This document shows, one piece after another, positions 33,930-42,511 of a DNA stretch of 64,000 nt. This DNA is from Ga0077527 sp032128415 (GTDB lineage: Bacteria; Pseudomonadota; Gammaproteobacteria; Burkholderiales; SG8-41). Position 1 is the stretch's first letter. Each line of letters starts with the position of its first letter. The notes under the pieces are model-generated. The model did not search any database and was not told where the DNA came from. It worked only from the letters and a program-made list of their open reading frames with translations. The position numbers and the translations under genes are program-made. The stretch is from NCBI GenBank assembly GCA_032128415.1, contig JAQBGW010000004.1, forward strand, positions 35,820 to 99,819, written 5' to 3'.

Positions 33930-34349
33930 TCATCCCGGCAACGTTGGCGGAGTATTGATATCCAGCCAATATCCGGCAATCTGCTCTACCGAGCTGATGT
34001 AGTCCTCATAAGTTACAGGTTTGATTACATAGCTGTTGCAGCCCAGACTGTAACAACGTGCGATGTCGCCCGGCTCGTTGGAAGAAGTAAAAATTACTAC
34101 GCATAGACGGCGGGTGCGCTCATCGCCGCGAATCTGTCGCAGCACCTCGGCGCCGTCGAGTTTCGGTAGTTTCAGATCGAGCAGCACCAGGCACGGCAGC
34201 GGCACCATTTCTTCAAGCAAGGCGATCGCCTCCGCGCCGTTCCGCGCGATGGCAACTCTTTCCTCTCGGCCGGCCCTGCGCAGGCCGCGTTGGGTCAATG
34301 ACTCCTCGTCGGGGTTGTCCTCGACCAACATGATGCTACGTGTGTTCAA
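33930..34349 (-). CDS. Rcp1-type single-domain response regulator
   Basis: A 139-residue receiver domain (IMLVEDNPDEESLTQRGLRRAG, phospho-acceptor in VLLDLKLPKLDG, conserved threonine/lysine in FTSSNEPGD and YVIKPVTYEDY). It belongs to the Rcp1-like group that often works with bacteriophytochrome or other hybrid kinases. It lies immediately upstream of the receiver fragment, so the two formed one operon before the rearrangement. No partner kinase remains next to it. Confidence 0.87.
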   Translation of the reverse strand: MNTRSIMLVEDNPDEESLTQRGLRRAGREERVAIARNGAEAIALLEEMVPLPCLVLLDLKLPKLDGAEVLRQIRGDERTRRLCVVIFTSSNEPGDIARCYSLGCNSYVIKPVTYEDYISSVEQIAGYWLDINTPPTLPG

Positions 34350-34849
34350 AAGCGTTCCGTAATTTTACGAGTGAAAAAAATGAAGTTACGGGTACCTGCA
34401 ACGTGCCGAGGCACAATGCACTGAACCGTGGCTAAACTGTGTCTAGAGCTCGAATTGATTGATGTCGTGCTGGCGCCGGAAGAACCCAGGCAACCAAACG
34501 GAATTGACTATCTACTTTCCACCCTTACCCCCATCCTGCGACCGAGACCATGATAAACCAGTTTGTCGATGTGTGACCGTACCGCGCGTGCGCCGGCCGG
34601 TTCGCTGCAACTCGTTATTTATGCAATATTTTTTTACAGACTTCAAGTTTGCCCGTGGTCAGCCGTTGAATGGCACGGCCCTGCTTTAACGGAACATCCG
34701 CGAAGTGGGCTGGGTATACGTGCGTGCCGGAATGCTGCAGTGGGAGTAGCCGGGGCACGATTAGCCGATTAACGAATTAGAAGCGAGACTCCCGCGTCGA
34801 AGCCGCCGGCGGCGACACGGGCCTACAGGGCAGCAGAGGATAGATTCAA
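34350..34849. other. 500-base region without a supported gene
   Basis: No convincing gene. A short plus-strand frame around 34459-34560 contains TELTIYFPPLP, which resembles the last residues of a histidine-kinase ATPase domain. With the response regulators alongside, it could be the scrap of a deleted kinase. The match is too short to be sure. The region is less GC-rich than its surroundings, and the right end presumably holds the promoter of the 34850 gene. Confidence 0.3.
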
Positions 34850-35359
34850 ATGGCGACACCCAAGGTACATTCACTGATTGTCGCCGGCAATGTCTTTTTT
34901 TGCGCTTTCCGCAAGTCGGCTTTGCGCCCGACCACGCCTACGGTACAGACGCCTATTGCGCCACAGGATGTGCGGGTGATGGCAGAGACCCTGCAGGGCG
35001 CTTGCCGCGATCTTATTGCCGACACCCCCGCGTTGGTGCGGTACTCCGAACTCAATGCTGCGGATCTCGTCAGCGTTGCGAGCATGATCGACGAACTGGC
35101 TTTCCAGACGCACTTGATGGCGCTGGAGAGCAGGAATTTCACGGCGCCGCGTATCGGGGCTGAGGATATGCAACAGTTGCTGCTCGAAGGGGCGGCGGTG
35201 ACCGCCGAGATTCAGTCCTGCATGAGAGCAGCCAATGCGGCGGCAGATCAGTTTTCACGCCGCTTGCGGAAGCAGGCCGAGCGCGCCCTGCGGCTGGGAC
35301 GGGATGTTGCGCAGGCGCTGGACGTGGCGGTACGCGATCAAACGCCGGCAACGCCCTGA
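34850..35359 (+). CDS. Soluble protein with a chemoreceptor-tip-like segment
   Basis: A 169-residue helical protein without a clear membrane anchor. VASMIDELAFQTHLMALES closely resembles the conserved hairpin tip of methyl-accepting chemotaxis proteins (family form: IDEIAFQTNILALNA), but the following AAVEAARAGE is replaced by NFTAPRIGAED. Helical heptad-like sequence flanks it. There is no sensor domain, HAMP or full-length signalling bundle. It may be a decayed receptor end or a small protein that binds CheA/CheW. GGATAG-type upstream sequence is weak. Confidence 0.5.
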   Translation: MATPKVHSLIVAGNVFFCAFRKSALRPTTPTVQTPIAPQDVRVMAETLQGACRDLIADTPALVRYSELNAADLVSVASMIDELAFQTHLMALESRNFTAPRIGAEDMQQLLLEGAAVTAEIQSCMRAANAAADQFSRRLRKQAERALRLGRDVAQALDVAVRDQTPATP

Positions 35360-35456
35360 CATATCAGGGCAGGAATCGCGCCGCGGGATGCCGCAGGATT
35401 CGCAGTATTCAATTTTCCCCGGCTGACGCCGGTTTCCGCCGAAATACTTTTCCGTC

Positions 35457-36659
35457 TCAGTTACTGAGGCAGTCGGCGGCGCTGATCGGGATCGTTGCGG
35501 CGATCAGCCCGTTTTTCTCGAGAAAACAACGCAACTCTGCTGCGGGCATCGGTTTGCCGATCAGAAAACCCTGCATCAGGTCGCACCCGTTGCTGCGCAG
35601 GAAGTCAGCTTGCGCGGTAGTTTCGACACCCTCGGCCACTACGCTCAGACGCAGGCTGCGCCCCATGGCGATGAGCGCATTGGTAATGGCGACATCGTCG
35701 GCATCATGCGGTATGTCTTTGATGAAGGAGCGATCCACTTTCAGGGTGTTGACCGGGAAGCGCTTCAGGTATCCCAGTGACGAATAGCCGGTGCCGAAGT
35801 CATCAATGGCGAGTTTTACGCCCAGTGCGCGCAACTCGTGGAGGGTTGTTGTCGCCTGCTCCGGTTTGTCCATCACCATGCTTTCGGTGATTTCGAGTTC
35901 CAGCGTTTCGGGGGGCAGCCCGGTATCTTCCAGAATATGGCGCACGTCGCTCACCAGATCGTCGTGAGAAAATTGCCGTGGCGACAGATTTACCGCAATA
36001 CGGAAGTCGTGCGCGCCGGCGTCCTGCCAGCACTTGGCTTCAACGCAGGCGCGCATCAGCACAATGCGCCCGATCGGCACAATCAGGCCGGTTTCTTCAG
36101 CGAGCGGGATGAATTTTACTGGCGACATCATGCCCAATCCGGGATGGTTCCAGCGCAGCAGTGCTTCTGCACCTACGACGCGACCGGTAGCAACTTCCAC
36201 CTGAGGCTGGTAATGAAGCAGGAACTCATCCAGCTCGATGGCCCGGCGCAGGAAGCGCTCGATCACCACGTTTTCGAATGAGCGGGCATTCATCTGTGGC
36301 GAGTGGAACTGAAAATTGTTCTTGCCCTGATCTTTGGCCCTGTACATCGCCAGTTCAGCATTGCGCAGCAGGGCAGCAACCGCAGTTTCCTCACCGATCG
36401 CACCTGATACCAGGATGAAGGGAATGTCCTGGTCGTGGGCCCTGACCATGGCGAGCGCCTCGATGCCGTCGAACTGCGGCATGTTGTGGTCGCTGAGTAC
36501 GGCGTGCCATGGACCCTGTTGCAAAGCTGCGGCGAGCGTCTCCCGGGTCCATACTCGCTGATGATCGACCTCGACGCCGGAGTGCTTCAGCGCGGCGAGC
36601 ACCAGGCAAGCATCGTCCTCGCTGTCTTCGACGAGCAGTACGCGGGCGATGGGTTTCAT
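35457..36659 (-). CDS. REC-EAL protein with internally deleted GGDEF domain
   Basis: A 400-residue protein. Residues 1-92 are a receiver domain (VLLVEDSEDDACL, acceptor in HAVLSDHNMPQ) that ends early at SGAIGEETAVA and runs straight into the last part of a GGDEF domain (LLRNAELAMYRAKDQGKNNF). A complete EAL domain follows (GAEALLRWNHP, AVNLSPRQF, DDFGTGYSSLGYL, VDRSFIKDI, VAEGVET). The c-di-GMP phosphodiesterase residues look intact. About the end of the receiver and most of the cyclase domain are missing in frame, near 36375-36390. Start chosen at MKPIARVLLVEDSED; no strong ribosome site. Confidence 0.8.
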   Translation of the reverse strand: MKPIARVLLVEDSEDDACLVLAALKHSGVEVDHQRVWTRETLAAALQQGPWHAVLSDHNMPQFDGIEALAMVRAHDQDIPFILVSGAIGEETAVAALLRNAELAMYRAKDQGKNNFQFHSPQMNARSFENVVIERFLRRAIELDEFLLHYQPQVEVATGRVVGAEALLRWNHPGLGMMSPVKFIPLAEETGLIVPIGRIVLMRACVEAKCWQDAGAHDFRIAVNLSPRQFSHDDLVSDVRHILEDTGLPPETLELEITESMVMDKPEQATTTLHELRALGVKLAIDDFGTGYSSLGYLKRFPVNTLKVDRSFIKDIPHDADDVAITNALIAMGRSLRLSVVAEGVETTAQADFLRSNGCDLMQGFLIGKPMPAAELRCFLEKNGLIAATIPISAADCLSN

Positions 36660-36969
36660 AGGGATGCGGGGTCGGCAATCCTCAGGGACTGTCGAGGATC
36701 CTTGTTGGGATATTGCGTCGCGAGCAGCGAGTGGCGGCGTAATGGTCGCCAACCTGCGCATGATCCGGATTATTCAAAATAAGTCCCTTGATGTCATTGC
36801 CATAGCCGACGCATCAAGCGCCTCCTGCGGTTGGCCAGGTGATAACGGCGGGACAGACGGGAAACTTGAGGAAAGATTGTGCTGCCACGCACCAGGGAAG
36901 CGCACCGCGAAAATATCGTAACCCGTTGTTTTATTTAATTATTTTTAAACGGCGCACACGGCACTGGGG
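36660..36969. other. Gene-free 310-base spacer with AAACAA-N4-TTA motif, copy 8
   Basis: No supported gene between the EAL gene start and the spoT stop. It contains copy 8 of the dispersed motif at 36919-36931 on the minus strand, in the extended context ATAAAACAACGGGTTACGAT. It is near an AT-rich stretch (TTATTTAATTATTTTTAAAC) just after the end of spoT that could act in 3' processing. Confidence 0.55.
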
Positions 36970-39108
36970 TCAGCCTTTGACGCGGCTGATGCGCACGACT
37001 TCAGGAATCTTGCGCAAGTCGCGCACGATGCGGGCGAGGTGCATGCGGTTCAACACCTGCACGGTAAAGCGCATGCCGGTATAGGTGCCGCCGTCTTCGG
37101 GCTCGACGGCGACATTCTGGATGTTGGAATTCGCCTCGGCGATTTCTGCGGCCACCTTGGCCAGTACGCCGCGCTGGTTGGCGACCACCAGGCGGATGCC
37201 GACATCAAAAAGTTTGGACGGACTCGCGTCCCATTGCACGTCGAGCAGGCGATCGGGATCGCGGTGGCTTTTGGCGATGATCGAACAGTCGTGGGTATGT
37301 ACCACCATGCCCTGGCCCTTGCTGATGACGCCGATGATGGGATCGCCCGGGATCGGTCCGCAGCAGCGCGCAAACTGCACGGCGAGTCCCTCTGAACCGC
37401 GCACAACCATGGTGCCGGCAGGGCGGTTTGCCGCCGGCAGCGGCTCGCCGCGCGCCAGCAACTGATGGGCGACAACGACGGCGAGGCGTTTGCCCAGGCC
37501 GATGTCGGACAGTATGTCGTCGCGTGTTTTGGTGTTTGATTCGCGTACCAGCTTGGCCCATTGCGCATCAGTGATTTCCGAGATGCTGGATTTGAAGTTG
37601 CTCACCGCCTGCTGCAGCAGGCGCTTGCCCAGCTCCACCGACTCGGAGAAATGCATGGTCTTCAAATAATGACGGATATGCGCACGCGCCTTGGCCGTGG
37701 CGACGAAGTTGAGCCAGAGCGGATTGGGTTTGGCGTGCGAGGCAGTTATGATTTCCACGCGATCGCCGTTGCGCAATTCCGTGCGCAGCGGCATCAGCTC
37801 CTGGTTTATTTTGACAGCTACGCAGCGATTGCCGATGTCGGTATGCACCGAATAGGCGAAATCGACCGCGCAGGCACCGCGGGGCAAGGCAAGGATTTTG
37901 CCTTGGGGCGTAAACACATAGACCGCATCCGGAAACAGGTCGACCTTGAGGTGCTCAAGAAATTCAGCCGAATCGCCGGATTCGGTTTGTATTTCCAGCA
38001 GACTCTGCAGCCACAGGTGCGTTTTCTGCTGCAAATCCGAGAGCGAAGTATCTGAACTCTTGTACAGCCAGTGCGAGGCGACACCGGATTCGGCAATTTT
38101 GTGCATATCGGCGGTGCGGATCTGGATTTCGATCGGGCTGCCGAAAGGGCCGAACAGCGTGGTATGCAACGACTGATAACCGTTGGCCCTGGGTATGGCG
38201 ATGTAATCCTTGAATTTTCCGGGAATCGGTTTGTAGAGACCGTGCAACACACCCAGCGCCACATAGCAGGCCTGAGTGTCCTGGACGACGACGCGGAAAC
38301 CGAATACATCCTGCACTTGAGCGAACGACAAATGCTTTTCACGCATCTTGCGGTACACCGAGTGCAGGTGTTTTTCACGTCCCTGCACCTGCGCTTCCAG
38401 TCTCTGTTCGGCGAGACGGCGTTGAATGCCATCGAGCACCTTGCTTAACACCTCGCGCCGGTTGCCGCGCGCTGTCTTTACAGCTTTGGCAAGCACGCGA
38501 AAGCGGTCGGGATACAGATGCTGGAACGACAGATCCGACATTTCCTGGTAGAGCGCGTTCAGTCCCAGGCGGTTGGCGATGGGGGCGTAGATGTCCAGTG
38601 TTTCGCGCGCGATGCGCTGACGCTTCTCCGGCGGCACGGCGTCCAGCGTGCGCATGTTGTGCAGGCGGTCGGCAAGTTTGATCAGCATGACACGCACGTC
38701 GCGTGCCATTGCGAGCAGCATCTTGCGGAAGTTCTCGGCCTGCGCTTTTTCCTGCGTACCGAATTCGATGCGATCGAGTTTGGATACGCCGTCCACCAGA
38801 TCGGCGACCGGTTTGCCGAAGCGTTCGGCAATCTGCTGTTTGGTGATTGCAGTATCTTCGACGACATCGTGCAGCAGCGCTGCCGTCAGCGCCTGGGAGT
38901 CGAGATGCCATTGCGCCAGAATGCTGGCTACGGCCAGCGGGTGCGCGATGTAAGGTTCGCCTGATTCGCGAAACTGGCCCTGGTGCGCTGATTCGCTGAA
39001 ATGATATGCAGCTTCGAGCTGCAACAGGTCTTCGGGTTTAAGGTAACCGGACCATTCCCCGAACAGTGCACGGGACGCCGCCGTCGTGGTGGGAATGGGT
39101 GCGGTCAT
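36970..39108 (-). CDS. spoT: Bifunctional (p)ppGpp synthetase/hydrolase
   Basis: A 712-residue Rel/Spo protein. N-terminal HD hydrolase (YIAHPLAVASIL, ALLHDVVEDT), synthetase domain with the conserved GYQSLHTTLFGP, a TGS domain (VYVFTPQGKILALPRGACAVDFAYSVHTDIG), a helical/zinc-finger-like region (VQFARCCGPIPGDPIIG) and a C-terminal ACT domain. Both catalytic halves keep their key residues, so it should make and destroy the stringent alarmone. It is in the rpoZ-gmk-yicC strand group, as in other proteobacteria. Confidence 0.95.
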   Translation of the reverse strand: MTAPIPTTTAASRALFGEWSGYLKPEDLLQLEAAYHFSESAHQGQFRESGEPYIAHPLAVASILAQWHLDSQALTAALLHDVVEDTAITKQQIAERFGKPVADLVDGVSKLDRIEFGTQEKAQAENFRKMLLAMARDVRVMLIKLADRLHNMRTLDAVPPEKRQRIARETLDIYAPIANRLGLNALYQEMSDLSFQHLYPDRFRVLAKAVKTARGNRREVLSKVLDGIQRRLAEQRLEAQVQGREKHLHSVYRKMREKHLSFAQVQDVFGFRVVVQDTQACYVALGVLHGLYKPIPGKFKDYIAIPRANGYQSLHTTLFGPFGSPIEIQIRTADMHKIAESGVASHWLYKSSDTSLSDLQQKTHLWLQSLLEIQTESGDSAEFLEHLKVDLFPDAVYVFTPQGKILALPRGACAVDFAYSVHTDIGNRCVAVKINQELMPLRTELRNGDRVEIITASHAKPNPLWLNFVATAKARAHIRHYLKTMHFSESVELGKRLLQQAVSNFKSSISEITDAQWAKLVRESNTKTRDDILSDIGLGKRLAVVVAHQLLARGEPLPAANRPAGTMVVRGSEGLAVQFARCCGPIPGDPIIGVISKGQGMVVHTHDCSIIAKSHRDPDRLLDVQWDASPSKLFDVGIRLVVANQRGVLAKVAAEIAEANSNIQNVAVEPEDGGTYTGMRFTVQVLNRMHLARIVRDLRKIPEVVRISRVKG

Positions 39109-39172
39109 GCGTCCGGGGGGTGCGCCGTCCGCAGTCAGGAGTCACACCCCAGATCGAGGCGCGTAGCGCCTG

Positions 39173-39379
39173 CTACGACGGGCTTTTATTGAGGATTTCG
39201 GCGCCGTAGCGGCCCGCGGCGAGTTCCCGCAGCGCAATGACCGTGGGTTTATCGCGGGTGGCGTCGATCAAAGGCTGAGCGCCGTTTGCCAGTTGGCGAG
39301 CACGATAAGTCGCCGCCAGGGACATTTCAAACCGGTTGGGGATGATTTTGATGCAATCGTCAACAGTAATGCGGGCCAT
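39173..39379 (-). CDS. rpoZ: RNA polymerase omega subunit
   Basis: A 68-residue protein with the invariant start MARITVDDCI, then PNRFEMSLAATYRARQL and KPTVIALRELAAGR. Omega helps assemble the beta-prime subunit and takes part in ppGpp binding. It lies 11 bases after gmk and 64 before spoT, the usual order. Confidence 0.97.
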   Translation of the reverse strand: MARITVDDCIKIIPNRFEMSLAATYRARQLANGAQPLIDATRDKPTVIALRELAAGRYGAEILNKSPS

Positions 39380-39390
39380 GATTTCTCTAT

Positions 39391-40008
39391 TTAAGTCGGT
39401 TGCTTCAGTCGGTTCATCAGGTCGGAGTGCCGAAGAAGCTGGCGCGTGGTGCGCAGGCGCTCAGCGCGGACTACAGACTGCAATTCTTCCGCAGCGATCC
39501 GAAATTCACTGTTGATAATAACATAGTCGAACTCGCCCACGTGACTGATCTCGTCCCGGGCGTTGGCGTGGCGCTGCGCGATCACCTCGGGGGTGTCCTG
39601 GCCGCGGGTGTTCAGCCGTTGCAGCAGCGCTTCAAAGGATGGCGGCAAGATGAAAATGCTGATCGACTCCGGCATCAGTTTGTGCACCTGTGCTGCGCCC
39701 TGCCAGTCGATTTCCAGCACGATATCGACGTCGCGGGCCAGATGGTCGGTCACCCACTGGCGGGAGGTGCCATAGCGGTTGCCGTGGACCAGCGCGGACT
39801 CCAGAAAATCCCCCGCCTGTGTCATCTGACTGAACACCTCAGCGGTGATGAAGTGGTAATGACGGCCGTCCGCTTCGCCGGTCCGCGGCTGCCGGGTGGT
39901 GTAGGAGACCGATATGCGAATCTGCGGGTCGGCCTCAATCAGTGCTGCCACCAGACTGGTCTTGCCGGCCCCGGAAGGCGCGCTGATGATGTAGAGATTG
40001 CCGCTCAT
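39391..40008 (-). CDS. gmk: Guanylate kinase
   Basis: A 205-residue nucleotide kinase. P-loop SAPSGAGKTSL near the N-terminus, the GMP-binding segment SVSYTTRQPRTGEADGRHYHF, DIDWQGAAQVHK-like (VLEIDWQGAAQVHKLMP) and the lid RLNTRGQDTPEVIAQR. It phosphorylates GMP to GDP. Full length for the family. Confidence 0.96.
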   Translation of the reverse strand: MSGNLYIISAPSGAGKTSLVAALIEADPQIRISVSYTTRQPRTGEADGRHYHFITAEVFSQMTQAGDFLESALVHGNRYGTSRQWVTDHLARDVDIVLEIDWQGAAQVHKLMPESISIFILPPSFEALLQRLNTRGQDTPEVIAQRHANARDEISHVGEFDYVIINSEFRIAAEELQSVVRAERLRTTRQLLRHSDLMNRLKQPT

Positions 40009-40084
40009 TTAAGGGCGTAAATGGTGAATGGTGAAGGGTGAAGGGCAACAGCACAATGCCGGTTGTTCATGTCCCGCTCCCCGC

Positions 40085-40951
40085 TTACTCGATGTTCTGG
40101 ATCTGTTCGCGCATCTGCTCAATAAGCAGTTTGAGATCCATGGCAACCTGGGTTACCGCGATGTCTGCCGATTTTGAGCCGAGGGTGTTGGCTTCACGAT
40201 TGAGTTCCTGCATCAGGAAATCCAGGCGTTTGCCCGCGGCGCCGCCTTTTTTCAGGATACGCTGGATTTCATCGAGGTGCGTGGTGAGCCGGGACAATTC
40301 CTCATCCACATCGATCTTGTTGATGAACAGCGCCACTTCCTGGCGTACCCGCTCGTCCTCCGCAGACAATAACGCTTCTTTCAGACGGGCATTGAGCCGT
40401 GCTTCGAATGCAGCGATGATCTCCGGCATGCGCGGCTGGACGGTTGCGATGCGTGCGCGTATTTCGGCAGCGCGTTCAAGAATTACCGCGGCGAGTTTTT
40501 CGCCTTCACGGGCGCGCGCTGCCGTGAATTCACGCAGAGCTTCGCGCATCAGTTCAGCGGTGACGGTGCGCATCTCATCGACGGGCAAGGTGTCCGCGCC
40601 GAGCATGCCGGGCCAGCGCAGCACGTCGGCCACCCCCAGCGGCCGGGCATCGGGCAGCGCTGCGCGCACCTGCGCATTGAGTGTCAGCAATTGCGAAAGC
40701 AAAGCAGGATTGGGCTCCGCGCTGCCCGGCGTACCGCTGCGCATCGCGTAGGACACGCGGCACTCGATCTTGCCGCGGGTGGCAGCCACGGCGACCGCTT
40801 CACGCAGAGCTGGTTCGGCCAGCCGCAATTCGTCAGGAATACGGAATGACACATCGAGATAGCGGTGGTTGACCGAGCGCAACTCGAGGCTGACCGAACC
40901 CCAGTCGAGTTCTCGTGCGGTGGTGGCGTATCCGGTCATGCTGTGGATCAT
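40085..40951 (-). CDS. yicC: YicC-family endoribonuclease
   Basis: A 288-residue protein with the family N-terminus MIHSMTGYATTARELDWGSVSLELRSVNHRYLDV and C-terminus GKRLDFLMQELNREANTLGSKS. YicC proteins have been described as ribonucleases acting on small RNAs. The ATG before IHSMTGYA is the family start; the longer frame overlaps the divergent rph promoter and is rejected. Divergent from rph by 55 bases. Confidence 0.92.
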   Translation of the reverse strand: MIHSMTGYATTARELDWGSVSLELRSVNHRYLDVSFRIPDELRLAEPALREAVAVAATRGKIECRVSYAMRSGTPGSAEPNPALLSQLLTLNAQVRAALPDARPLGVADVLRWPGMLGADTLPVDEMRTVTAELMREALREFTAARAREGEKLAAVILERAAEIRARIATVQPRMPEIIAAFEARLNARLKEALLSAEDERVRQEVALFINKIDVDEELSRLTTHLDEIQRILKKGGAAGKRLDFLMQELNREANTLGSKSADIAVTQVAMDLKLLIEQMREQIQNIE

Positions 40952-41006
40952 TGCGGCGGGCTTTATAATGAAAGACCCGTGAAACATAGCATATCGAAGG
41001 AGTCCC

Positions 41007-41720
41007 GTGCGACCCAGCCAGCGCAAACCCGGTGAACTGCGCACCGTCCGCATTACCCGCAATTACACCTGCCATGCCGAAGGCGCGGTGCTGATCGAAT
41101 TCGGTGCCACCAAAGTGTTATGCACCGCGAGCGTGCTGGAGAAGCAGCCGCCGCATTTGCGCGGTACCGAGCGCGGTTGGGTCACGGCCGAATACGGCAT
41201 GCTGCCGCGTTCCACCAATACCCGCACCGACCGCGAAGCGGCGCGCGGCAAACAGTCGGGCCGCACGCAGGAAATCCAGCGCCTGATCGGGCGTTCGCTG
41301 CGTGCCGTGGTCGATCTGGAAAAACTGGGGCCGCGCACCATCCATCTCGATTGCGACGTGCTGCAAGCTGACGGCGGCACGCGCACGGCTGCCATTACCG
41401 GCGCGTATGTGGCGCTGGCCGATGCAGTGGCTTTCCTGATCCGTGAAAAACGCATTGCGGCGTCACCGCTACGGGAAGCCGTGGCCGCCGTTTCGGTAGG
41501 TGTATTCGAAGGCGTACCGGTACTCGATCTTGATTATGCCGAGGATTCCAAATGCGGTACCGATATGAATGTGGTGATGACGGCGGGCGGGGGATTGATC
41601 GAGGTGCAGGGCACGGCAGAAGGCGCACCGTTCAGTCGCGCCGAAATGCAGGCCATGCTCGATCTCGCGCAGCAGGGCATATCGCAACTGGTGGCTGCCC
41701 AGCATGCGGCGCTGGGCTAA
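41007..41720 (+). CDS. rph: Ribonuclease PH
   Basis: A 237-residue phosphorolytic 3' exoribonuclease for tRNA ends. Visible features are MRPSQRKPGELRTVRITRNY, GTERGWVTAEYGMLPRST, the RQ-rich QEIQRLIGRSLRAVVDL and CDVLQADGGTRTAAITGAY. The GTG start has AAGGAG upstream. Full length. First gene of the rph-rdgB-hemW run. Confidence 0.96.
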   Translation: MRPSQRKPGELRTVRITRNYTCHAEGAVLIEFGATKVLCTASVLEKQPPHLRGTERGWVTAEYGMLPRSTNTRTDREAARGKQSGRTQEIQRLIGRSLRAVVDLEKLGPRTIHLDCDVLQADGGTRTAAITGAYVALADAVAFLIREKRIAASPLREAVAAVSVGVFEGVPVLDLDYAEDSKCGTDMNVVMTAGGGLIEVQGTAEGAPFSRAEMQAMLDLAQQGISQLVAAQHAALG

Positions 41721-41737
41721 AGCGGAAACCCCAATTC

Positions 41738-41858
41738 AGCCACAGAGGTCGCAGAGGCCACAGAGAAGAGCGGGTTGATGATGCTTGGGTAGCCAGCAAC
41801 TTTGCAGCGCATCTTTTGGTTTTGTTTTCCTCTATGTTCTCTGTGCCCTCTGTGGCTA
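41738..41858. repeat. CCACAGAGG-type inverted repeat
   Basis: Two opposed arms, 41738-41770 (AGCCACAGAGGTCGCAGAGG...CACAGAGA) and 41828-41858 (CTCTATGTTCTCTGTG...CTCTGTGGCT), about 57 bases apart. This family of CCACAGAGG/CCTCTGTGG repeats is widespread in bacterial intergenic DNA. It fills most of the space between rph and rdgB. Confidence 0.85.
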
Positions 41859-41876
41859 ATGTTTTTGACTTTCAAA

Positions 41877-42491
41877 ATGAAAAAACTCGTCATCGCCACC
41901 AACAATCCGGGCAAGTTACGCGAAATCGGCGCCATCCTTGCGCCGCTGGCGATTGAGGTCGTGGCGCAGGGTGCGCTCGGCGTGAGCGAGGCTGAGGAGC
42001 CGCACTGCACGTTTGTCGAGAACGCGCTGGCCAAGGCGCGTCATGCCAGTCGCGCGACCGGATTGCCGGCACTGGCGGATGATTCCGGGGTGTGCGTGTC
42101 TGCGCTTAACGGTGAGCCCGGTGTGCATTCGGCGCGATATGCAGCGGCCCCCGAGGTTGCCGGACGCGAAGATCAGGATCGGCGCAACAATAACAAGCTG
42201 CTGCACGCGCTGGCTGGCGTTGCAGACCGGCGCGCACACTATTGCTGCGTGATTGCGTTGGTGCGTCATGCTGACGATCCGCAGCCGCTGCTCTTTGAAG
42301 CGGAATGGCACGGTGAAATTCTTGATGCGCCGCGTGGCGAGGGCGGCTTCGGCTATGACCCGTTGTTCCATATCCCGGCGCTGGGCAAGACCGGCGCTGA
42401 ATTGCCGCTGGCAGAAAAGAATCGCATCAGCCACCGTGGGCGTGCCCTGGCGCTGCTGCTTGAGCGCCTGCGCGCCATGGGCTCGGGCTGA
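41877..42491 (+). CDS. rdgB: Non-canonical purine NTP pyrophosphatase (RdgB/HAM1)
   Basis: A 204-residue house-cleaning enzyme that hydrolyses ITP, dITP and XTP. It has the conserved start KKLVIATNNPGKLREI, HCTFVENALAKARHASRATGLPALADDSGVCVSAL, GGFGYDPLFHIPALGKT and terminal NRISHRGRAL. The ATG at 41877 gives the family-length N-terminus; the longer frame reads through the repeat. Confidence 0.96.
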   Translation: MKKLVIATNNPGKLREIGAILAPLAIEVVAQGALGVSEAEEPHCTFVENALAKARHASRATGLPALADDSGVCVSALNGEPGVHSARYAAAPEVAGREDQDRRNNNKLLHALAGVADRRAHYCCVIALVRHADDPQPLLFEAEWHGEILDAPRGEGGFGYDPLFHIPALGKTGAELPLAEKNRISHRGRALALLLERLRAMGSG

Positions 42492-42511
42492 CACCCCGCC
42501 AACGATTAGTC

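Noticed and set aside
34459..34689. A 76-codon plus-strand frame with TELTIYFPPLP
   Set aside because: Only the short end resembles a histidine-kinase C-terminus; too short to call as a gene, noted in the 34350-34849 spacer.
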